Assembly: GCA_910587485.1 (NCBI GenBank)
Contig: CAJUKN010000001.1
Span: forward strand, 39,773-103,772
Length of the DNA: 64,000 nt
Source: an uncultured Lachnospira sp.
GTDB lineage: Bacteria; Bacillota; Clostridia; Lachnospirales; Lachnospiraceae
Direction of reading: 5' to 3'
Positions 58,258 to 64,000 of the stretch are shown in pieces. Both the position numbers and the translations under genes were made by a program. The notes below the pieces were generated by a model. The model saw nothing but the letters and a program-made list of their open reading frames with translations. It searched no databases and was not told where the DNA came from. The stretch's first letter is position 1, and each line of letters opens with the position of its first letter.

Positions 58258-58927
58258 TTTTAACCTCCATTCGATAACCAACACCTCGCACCGTCTCAAT
58301 ATAATCACCGCATTTGCCCAGTTTTGTTCGGAGAGTGCCAATGTGAACATCAACCGTTCTAGTTTCACCGATATAGTCTATTCCCCATACGATTTCAAGA
58401 AGTTGGTCACGAGTAAATACTCGACCAAGATTTTCCATAAGCGTGCGAAGTAATTTATATTCTTTTAATGTTAGTTGAATGCGCTTACCTTCTGCAAGAA
58501 CAAGATATGTTTCTAAATTCAACTCTAAATCGCCAATATGCAGGCATTTTGTTGTTTCCTTTGGACTTGTGCGACGCAGTACAGCTTTAATATGAGAAAT
58601 CATTTCCATCATACCAAATGGCTTTGTAAGATAATCGTCAGCCCCCGAGTCTAGTCCGATAACTTTGTCATATTCGGTTCCTTTAGCCGTTGCCATAATA
58701 ATAGGTATATCAGCAGTATTGGTCTGTGAGCGCAGCTTTTTTAAAATGGCGATGCCATCTTCGCCGGGAAGCATAATATCAAGCATAATAAGCTGTGGCA
58801 TTTGTGTTTGAAGAGCATGAAAAAGGTCTACACCATTGACAAACCCTTTTGCTTCAAAGCCAGCAGAATGTAAAGTATATATCATTAAATCACGTATTCC
58901 ATTATCATCTTCCACACAAAAAATCAT
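58250..58927 (-). CDS. phoB: Phosphate regulon response regulator
   Basis: An OmpR/PhoB-family regulator of 225 residues. Receiver residues are FCVEDDN, the acceptor Asp in IMLDIMLPGEDG, and the Thr and Lys in MATAKG and YLTKPFG. The winged helix ends with TRDQLLEIVWGID, then RTVDVHIGTLRTKLG and VRGVGYRME. It overlaps phoR by 8 bases. The direct repeats before pstS (63374-63403) fit a binding site for this type of protein. Confidence 0.93.
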   Translation of the reverse strand: MIFCVEDDNGIRDLMIYTLHSAGFEAKGFVNGVDLFHALQTQMPQLIMLDIMLPGEDGIAILKKLRSQTNTADIPIIMATAKGTEYDKVIGLDSGADDYLTKPFGMMEMISHIKAVLRRTSPKETTKCLHIGDLELNLETYLVLAEGKRIQLTLKEYKLLRTLMENLGRVFTRDQLLEIVWGIDYIGETRTVDVHIGTLRTKLGKCGDYIETVRGVGYRMEVKND

Positions 58928-59018
58928 TTATATAAATCCCTTCTTTTTTATCTTTATTAATTAGAGCGTTCATTAAAACAATAAATATTTATTATACAAA
59001 TAAAAATATATAGATAAA

Positions 59019-59660
59019 TCACCCTTCTTTATTTCCTGTAATAGAAAATAACACCCATTTTGCAATATTGACAGCATGGTCTCCAATACGCTCAAAGTAT
59101 TTTGCAATCATTAAAAGGTCAATGGCATATTCTCCATTGGTTTCTGGCTTGCTAAATAAGTCAATCAGCATTTTTTTCACTTTATCAAAAAATGAATCTA
59201 CAACATCATCATAATCAATAACTGCTTTTGCCATTTGCCTATCTTTTTTTACAAAGGCATCAATGCTGTCTGTTACCATTTTGATAACGGCTACGGACAT
59301 ATCGTGAATAACCTGCGTATTATCTGTAGAACAAATATTTGCTAATGTAATAATTTCAGCAATATCCGCAGATTGGTCGCCAATTCGTGCCATATCAGTT
59401 ACCATTTTTAATGCAGAGGACACAATTCTTAAATCTTTTGCCACAGGCTGTTGCTGCAATAATAGCTTTAGGCACATATTTTCAATTTCTCGTTCTTTGT
59501 CCTCTATTTGGGCAGAAAGATGAAAAACAGTGTTTGCTAAATCAGGCTTTCCTTCAGTGAGAGCCTTTGCAGACATTTCAATAGCATTTTCGCAAAATGC
59601 TCCCATAGTAATTAATTCTTTATTTAATAAATCTAGTTGTTCATCAAATTTAGAGCGCAT
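59019..59660 (-). CDS. phoU: PhoU phosphate-signalling protein
   Basis: A protein of 213 residues, an all-helical tandem three-helix bundle (EQLDLLNKELITMGAFCENA, VTDMARIGDQSADIAEI, IAKYFERIGDHAVNIAKWV) with the E/D-x-x-x-D metal sites. It links the Pst transporter to the PhoR kinase as a negative regulator. Its ATG overlaps the pstB stop in TAATG, so the two are translationally coupled. A gap of about 90 bases separates it from phoB with no clear promoter. Confidence 0.95.
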   Translation of the reverse strand: MRSKFDEQLDLLNKELITMGAFCENAIEMSAKALTEGKPDLANTVFHLSAQIEDKEREIENMCLKLLLQQQPVAKDLRIVSSALKMVTDMARIGDQSADIAEIITLANICSTDNTQVIHDMSVAVIKMVTDSIDAFVKKDRQMAKAVIDYDDVVDSFFDKVKKMLIDLFSKPETNGEYAIDLLMIAKYFERIGDHAVNIAKWVLFSITGNKEG

Positions 59661-60409
59661 TATCCAAACCTCCCTGTAATATAGTCTTCTGTTCGCTTAT
59701 CATGCGGCATAGAAAAGATTTTTTCTGTTTTTCCAAATTCAACCAATTCGCCAAGCAGAAAAAATGCTGTTTTATCTGAAATGCGGACAGCTTGCTGCAT
59801 ATTGTGTGTCACAATAACAATCGTATACTTTTTCTTTAACTGTGTTGCAAGTTCTTCTATTTTTGTTGTAGAAATGGGGTCAAGTGCGCTTGTTGGCTCG
59901 TCCATTAATAAAACTTCTGGTTCTACTGCCAAAGCACGAGCAATGCAAAGCCTTTGCTGTTGACCGCCAGACATGCTAAGTGCATTCTTTTTCAATCGGT
60001 CTTTTACCTCGTCCCAAATGGCTGCTGCCTTTAAAGAACGTTCTACAATTTCATCTAACGCTGCTTTGGAGCGAATGCCATGTATTCGTGGTCCAAAAGC
60101 AATATTGTCATAAATGCTCATAGGAAAGGGATTTGGTTTTTGAAAGACCATTCCTACACGTTTACGGAGTAGATTAATATCTATATTGTTATAAATATCT
60201 TCATCATCTAGCAAAATATTTCCTTTAATATGGCAGCCCTCCACTAAATCATTCATACGATTGATGCTTTTTAGTAACGTTGATTTTCCACAACCAGAAG
60301 GACCAATTAAAGCAGTAATTTCATTTGATTGTATTTGTAGATTGATATTTTTTAATGCTTGAAATGTATCATAAAATAAATTGAAATTTTCAATTAAGAT
60401 TTTATTCAT
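59660..60409 (-). CDS. pstB: Phosphate ABC transporter ATPase
   Basis: An ATPase of 249 residues with Walker A GPSGCGKST, signature LSMSGGQQQR, Walker B VLLMDEPTSALD and the H-loop VTHNM. It energises PstSCA phosphate import. The start at 60409 (MNKILIENFN) is preferred over 60490 because the longer frame reads back through a structured leader and lacks a site; GAGGG lies 6 bases before 60409. It is separated from pstA by about 100 bases, unusual inside a pst operon, and that gap is the leader. Confidence 0.95.
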   Translation of the reverse strand: MNKILIENFNLFYDTFQALKNINLQIQSNEITALIGPSGCGKSTLLKSINRMNDLVEGCHIKGNILLDDEDIYNNIDINLLRKRVGMVFQKPNPFPMSIYDNIAFGPRIHGIRSKAALDEIVERSLKAAAIWDEVKDRLKKNALSMSGGQQQRLCIARALAVEPEVLLMDEPTSALDPISTTKIEELATQLKKKYTIVIVTHNMQQAVRISDKTAFFLLGELVEFGKTEKIFSMPHDKRTEDYITGRFG

Positions 60410-60519
60410 TTTTACCCTCATTTCTACGTTGCTTTTGCACAAAGAGCGAAAAAATTTTATAGGCTTGTGGCAAGCAACGCGCAGACACAAATCCTATGAT
60501 TGAAAATGTTAAATTTCAA
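60410..60519 (-). promoter_or_regulatory. Structured 5' leader of pstB, class B (pseudoknot-type repeat)
   Basis: On the minus strand ATTTGTG (60492-60486) can pair with CACAA (60469-60465). The loop CGTTGCTT (60479-60472) pairs with AAGCAACG (60434-60427), followed by TAGAAATGAGGG. CTTTGTG near 60440 could compete for the CACAA arm. An upstream hairpin TTGAAAT..ATTTTCAA overlaps the end of pstA. It lies inside the pst operon. Confidence 0.65.
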
Positions 60520-61375
60520 CCTTTCCGCCTCCTATTTTTTTGGCTATAAAATTGGAAAGAGCATTTATTAAAATAACAACGATTAGTAGTACGACAGCCG
60601 TTGCATATGTTTGATTGATATATAATCCCTCCCCTGAAATAGCGTACATGTGTACAGATAGCGTACGTGCGGAAGAAAACATATTTGATACAACCTCTGC
60701 AACTGTTCCAGCAGTAAATATCAATGCTGCCGATTCACCAACAATTCGTCCAATACCAAGAATTACACCAGAGAGTATGCCCGGAATGGCACACGGCAAA
60801 ACAATAGAAAAAATGGTACGCAATTTTCCTGCCCCAAGTCCAAAACTGCCTTCTCGATAACTATCTGGCACATTTTTAAGGGCTTCTTGAGTTGTTCGTA
60901 TAATAAGCGGCAAAATCATAATGCTTAAAGTACATGCTCCAGACAACAAAGACAATCCAAAACCAAGATATTTTACAAAAAATAGTGAGCCAAATAATCC
61001 ATAAATAATAGATGGAATACCAGATAGTGTCTCTGTAGTTAAGCCTATAATATGAACCAGTTTATTTCCGCGCTGTGCATATTCTGCCAGATAAATAGCA
61101 GCACTAATGCCCACAGGAACAGCAAAGAACAAGGAGAGTACGGTTATAAACAATGTATTGATAAGTGCGGGCAGCAACGACACATTTTTTGATGTGTATT
61201 TTATATCAAATAATTCTGGTGTCAAATGTGGAATCCCTTTTATAAGGATATATACAATAATAAATAATAGCGCAATCATGGTAATACATGCAGCCAGACA
61301 CACCAAAAGAAATAATAAAAGTGATTTAGGGTCATGTTTATAGCGGCGCCATTTTTTACTTAAAATTTTTACCAT
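60509..61375 (-). CDS. pstA: Phosphate ABC transporter permease PstA
   Basis: A permease of 288 residues with six helices and the binding-protein-dependent permease EAA-type loop (LPLIIRTTQEALKNVPDSYREGSFGLGAGKLRTI). The family stretch TETLSGIPSIIYGLFG is present. It pairs with PstC in the channel. Its ATG directly abuts the pstC stop, with no intervening base. Confidence 0.95.
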   Translation of the reverse strand: MVKILSKKWRRYKHDPKSLLLFLLVCLAACITMIALLFIIVYILIKGIPHLTPELFDIKYTSKNVSLLPALINTLFITVLSLFFAVPVGISAAIYLAEYAQRGNKLVHIIGLTTETLSGIPSIIYGLFGSLFFVKYLGFGLSLLSGACTLSIMILPLIIRTTQEALKNVPDSYREGSFGLGAGKLRTIFSIVLPCAIPGILSGVILGIGRIVGESAALIFTAGTVAEVVSNMFSSARTLSVHMYAISGEGLYINQTYATAVVLLIVVILINALSNFIAKKIGGGKVEI

Positions 61376-62224
61376 TTATTTCACCTTCCTTTTTACGAGG
61401 GACAAGGATAAATTAATCATTAAAATAAATACAAATAAAACAACTGCTGTACCAATGAGTGCCTCTCGATGTAAATCTGTAGAATATCCCATTTCCAATA
61501 CGATATTTGTTGTCAGTGTCCGAACACCAGACGTAATGCTTTCTGGGATAACAGCCTGATTTCCTGCAACCATCATAACAGCCATCGTTTCACCAACAGC
61601 CCGTCCAATTCCTAAGACAACGCTTGAAAAAATACCACTTTTGGCAGCAGGAAGAATGGTCAAAAATACACTTCTTTCGTGAGAAGCACCAAGTGCAATC
61701 CCACCTTCATAGTAACTTTTAGGGACTGCTCTTATTGAAGCTTCCGATATACTGATAATGGTAGGCAATATCATAAGTCCTAACAAAACAGAAGCTGTCA
61801 AAACACTCATACCACGTCCGCCAAACATTTCACGCATAAAAGGTACCAAGATAACTAAACCAAAAAAGCCGTATACAACAGATGGAATCCCTGCCATTAA
61901 ATGAATTGCAAATTTCATAGGTTTGTAGATGGGTTTAGGGCAGAAGTGTGCCATAAATACGGCTGTTAGTATACCAATTGGCACACCAATGAACAGTGCG
62001 CCCGCAGTTACATAAAGTGAACCAATAATCATTGGAAAAATTCCATAAAGATTATTTGCAGGTTTCCATGTTGTTCCCAATAAAAATTTAAATATTCCAA
62101 TTTCTTTAATTGCTGGAACGCCATTAGTAAACAAGAATATGCAGATTAAAATGACTGCTGCAATAGAAACACAAGCTGTCAGGAAAAAAAGAAATTTCAT
62201 TATTGTTTCTTTTATATGTTTCAT
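61376..62224 (-). CDS. pstC: Phosphate ABC transporter permease PstC
   Basis: A permease of 282 residues with six helices. Typical stretches are FLLGTTWKPANNLYGIFPMI, then LMAGIPSVVYGFFGLVILVP, and the coupling loop IISISEASIRAVPKSYYEGG then ALGASHERSVF. The start at 62224 has AGGAG 8 bases upstream; a longer frame to 62266 has none. Seventy-six bases separate it from pstS. Confidence 0.95.
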   Translation of the reverse strand: MKHIKETIMKFLFFLTACVSIAAVILICIFLFTNGVPAIKEIGIFKFLLGTTWKPANNLYGIFPMIIGSLYVTAGALFIGVPIGILTAVFMAHFCPKPIYKPMKFAIHLMAGIPSVVYGFFGLVILVPFMREMFGGRGMSVLTASVLLGLMILPTIISISEASIRAVPKSYYEGGIALGASHERSVFLTILPAAKSGIFSSVVLGIGRAVGETMAVMMVAGNQAVIPESITSGVRTLTTNIVLEMGYSTDLHREALIGTAVVLFVFILMINLSLSLVKRKVK

Positions 62225-62300
62225 TCGTTTTACTCCTATGATTTTGCTTTTATACAGCAATTCCATTTAGCGACTGCTGCAAGCGTTAAATGTTTATGGG

Positions 62301-63203
62301 TTATGATGGGGTATTCGATTGTATAATATCGTCCCAGTTTGTAGAATTACCTGTAAAAATATTCTTCACTTGTTCGCTAGTAAGTTCGTTTATAGGGTTA
62401 TTGTTATTTACAATCACTGTAATGCCATCCATTGCTATAACCATAGCAGTTAAGCCCTTTTTAAGTTCAGAATCTTTTAATTCACGAGAAGCCATACCGA
62501 TATCACAAGTTCCGTCGATGGTGTCAGCCATTCCAGTAGAAGAATCGCTTTGCTGAATTTCAATCGTAACATCAGGATTTTTTTCAAGATAAGCTTCCTT
62601 GAGTTTTTCCATAATTGGCGTTACAGAACTTGAACCAGCTATCACAATTTTGCCAGAAACGCGCTTACTATTGTAGGGTTCTGTATTGGATATAGAAACA
62701 TATCCATTATCCTCAATGATAGTTTGCCCATCTGTACTCATAATAAAATCAATAAAGTCTTGTGTGGTGTCGTTAATTTTCTTTTTAGTAGCAATGTTAA
62801 AAGGGCGGGCAATTTTATATGTGCCATTTTTGATATTTTCCATTGTAGCGTCTGCACCGTCAATTTGAACAGCTTTTACAGTATCATTTATTGAACCAAG
62901 TGAAATATAACCGATGGAATATAAATCTCCAGCTATGGTTGTCATCATAACAGAGGTTGAATTTGTAACGGCTGCCAAATTGGTTGTATAGTCTATCTTT
63001 TCACCTTCGTTATTTTTTTGTTCAATGCCAAATAGTTCTATAAATGCACCACGAGTTCCAGAGCCATCTTCACGGGTAAGGGTGTTGATTTCTTTTGTAG
63101 CGTTAAAACTGTCTTTTGCAGCATTATTGCCGCATCCTGTCAGTAAGCATAAGGTAAGAACACTTGAAAGTATAAGTGTTATATATTTTATTTGTTTTCT
63201 CAT
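62301..63203 (-). CDS. pstS: Phosphate-binding lipoprotein PstS with swapped lobes
   Basis: A protein of 300 residues. A lipoprotein signal peptide has the lipobox LLTGC (Cys24). The two PBP halves appear in reversed order: the segment with REDGSGTRGAFIELFGIE (normally in the C-terminal half) comes first, and the segment VIAGSSSVTPIMEKLKEAYL with IEIQQSDSSTGMADTIDGTC (normally at the N terminus) comes second, ending at NIFTGNSTNW. So the chain looks circularly permuted relative to classical PstS. It binds phosphate at the cell surface and feeds PstCAB. The start at 63203 follows GAGGATAAAA; the 63215 alternative overlaps the SD. Confidence 0.92.
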   Translation of the reverse strand: MRKQIKYITLILSSVLTLCLLTGCGNNAAKDSFNATKEINTLTREDGSGTRGAFIELFGIEQKNNEGEKIDYTTNLAAVTNSTSVMMTTIAGDLYSIGYISLGSINDTVKAVQIDGADATMENIKNGTYKIARPFNIATKKKINDTTQDFIDFIMSTDGQTIIEDNGYVSISNTEPYNSKRVSGKIVIAGSSSVTPIMEKLKEAYLEKNPDVTIEIQQSDSSTGMADTIDGTCDIGMASRELKDSELKKGLTAMVIAMDGITVIVNNNNPINELTSEQVKNIFTGNSTNWDDIIQSNTPS

Positions 63204-63305
63204 TTTTATCCTCATTTCTGCGCTGCTTTTTCATAAAGAACGAAAAATTCTTATGGGTTTGTGGCAAGCAGCACACAGACACAAATCCCGCGATGGAAGA
63301 TTTTA
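63204..63305 (-). promoter_or_regulatory. Structured 5' leader of pstS, class B (pseudoknot-type repeat)
   Basis: On the minus strand ATTTGTG (63286-63280) pairs with CACAAA (63263-63258). The loop TGTGCTGCTT (63275-63266) pairs with AAGCAGCGCA (63228-63219) with one G-U, followed by GAAATGAGGA. Near copy of the DUF5688 leader. Confidence 0.65.
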
Positions 63306-63373
63306 ATTTATTTTTCGTTTTGAACTTACAGTCATATCATATAAAATAAATATCAAATCGAATATCGTGTTAT

Positions 63374-63403
63374 TGTAAAATCCATGTAAAATTTGAATGT
63401 TAA
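63374..63403 (-). promoter_or_regulatory. Pho-box-like direct repeats upstream of pstS
   Basis: On the minus strand TTAACA, TTTACA and TTTACA occur at 63403, 63390 and 63379 (spacings 13 and 11), and the partial repeat ATAACA follows directly. Repeats of this type (TTAACA-like, about 11-bp period) are bound by PhoB/PhoP regulators. A TATGAT -10-like box lies at 63341-63336. Confidence 0.5.
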
Positions 63404-63613
63404 AAATAAAAGGAAATAATTTACAAATTATAATAATAAATAGAGTTGTTAAATAAATAATATTATCAAATAAATTATAAATAATACGCTTTTGATATAT
63501 ATATAGCTTGTGTTATTAAAATGTTTTATGTTAAAATAGCCACATTGTTTTTGCTTGCTGATAACAGGCGGAAGAATGCCACCAATAAGATATACAATAA
63601 AGGAGAATTTAAT

Positions 63614-64000
63614 ATGAAACATAAAAGCATTTTTAAACAAATGCTCATACCAATGATTGCTATTGTTGTTTTACTTTCTATGGTATTAGTTACGATTATT
63701 GCAGCATTTTTTATCTCTTTTTATAAAAAAGAGATTCAAATTAAAAATCAAGAACGTGCGGGATTGTTATCAGAAAGCATCCAAATATTTGTTGATGGTG
63801 CTTATAATATGGCAGAGGAATTATCCGTAAATCCAAGTATTTTGTCTATGGACACCCCAATACAAAGTTCCATTCTTAAGAGTTGTATAGATAGAAATCC
63901 TTACTTTGAACTATTGTATGTGCAGGGAGTAGATGGTATGCAGACAGGGCGTTCTACTGGAACATTGGCAGACCGTTCGCAGCGTTGGTGGTTTAAACAG
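63614..64000 (+). CDS. Methyl-accepting chemotaxis protein, N-terminal part (runs off the window)
   Basis: The first 129 codons of a gene cut by the window end. A membrane helix (MLIPMIAIVVLLSMVLVTII, then AAFFISFY) is followed by the start of an extracellular dCache-type sensor (IQIKNQERAGLLSESIQIFV, then PYFELLYVQGVDGMQTGRST and DRSQRWWFKQ). This pattern is typical of clostridial chemoreceptors. The signalling domain is beyond the edge. AAGGAGA lies 8 bases before the ATG. It diverges from the pst operon across about 400 bases. Confidence 0.8.
   Translation, partial: MKHKSIFKQMLIPMIAIVVLLSMVLVTIIAAFFISFYKKEIQIKNQERAGLLSESIQIFVDGAYNMAEELSVNPSILSMDTPIQSSILKSCIDRNPYFELLYVQGVDGMQTGRSTGTLADRSQRWWFKQ

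Noticed and set aside
60410..60490. N-terminal extension of PstB
   Set aside because: Reads through the class B leader; PstB proteins normally start close to the nucleotide-binding domain, as the 60409 start gives.
63449..63640. Minus-strand frame of 63 codons before the chemoreceptor
   Set aside because: No ribosome site, overlaps the start of the chemoreceptor gene antisense, and composition reflects AT-rich DNA.

Overview
The window is low-GC DNA from a Gram-positive anaerobe of the Clostridia. It looks like a pectin-degrading Lachnospiraceae member close to Lachnospira/Eubacterium eligens. The genus is an inference. It rests on dockerin-bearing pectate lyase and pectin methylesterase, DUF5688- and DUF6774-like proteins that I associate with Lachnospiraceae, strong AGGAGG ribosome sites and a Firmicutes-type glycolytic cluster. 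No CRISPR array, rRNA or intact mobile element was seen; there is one tRNA-Arg.

Layout. 0-5 kb: copper module (csoR, then copA with an extra C-terminal copper-chaperone domain) and a convergent MocR-type regulator. 5-16 kb: small accessory genes (DUF5688, a nitroimidazole-reductase-like flavoprotein, an SdpR/SdpI pair, acyltransferase, XRE regulator, GNAT, hemerythrin-receiver fusion, carbonic anhydrase) and a graveyard of mobile-element remnants at 8.7-9.6 kb. 16-30 kb: two overlapping RlaP-like nucleotidyltransferases, a Sel1-repeat protein, TraX-like and FNT membrane proteins, unassigned small genes, SDR, phosphoesterase, flippase, cysteine desulfurase, PHP phosphatase and GNATs. 30-44.5 kb: pectinolysis (secreted PL1 lyase and giant CE8 esterase, both with dockerins) interleaved with a Na/phosphate symporter and gap-pgk. 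44.5-53 kb: cardiolipin synthase, tpiA, gpmI, secG, rnr, smpB. 53-64 kb: a dockerin-DUF362 protein, an iron alcohol dehydrogenase, then the complete pstSCAB-phoU-phoB-phoR phosphate locus on the minus strand and the start of a chemoreceptor.

The most unusual signal is a repeated structured 5' leader. At least seven unrelated genes (copA, the MocR regulator, the DUF5688 gene, tpiA, gpmI, pstB, pstS) carry a leader that ends a few bases before the Shine-Dalgarno. Each has a hairpin built on ATTTGTG/CACAAAT whose loop is complementary to the bases just upstream of the SD, giving an H-type pseudoknot arrangement. The loop/SD-flank pairing changes sequence between copies while staying complementary. 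A divergent copy precedes one more gene and a decayed copy lies in an intergenic gap. These leaders also show that several longest-ORF starts are wrong, because they begin inside the leader. A second repeated family, of short hairpins with a TGCAAAT-like loop, sits between genes.

Other points of interest: an internal SD and ATG inside copA able to release a separate chaperone, a PstS whose two halves are in swapped order, Pho-box-like repeats before pstS, dockerins in three proteins with no cohesin in view, and a pectin esterase gene inserted within the glycolytic cluster.
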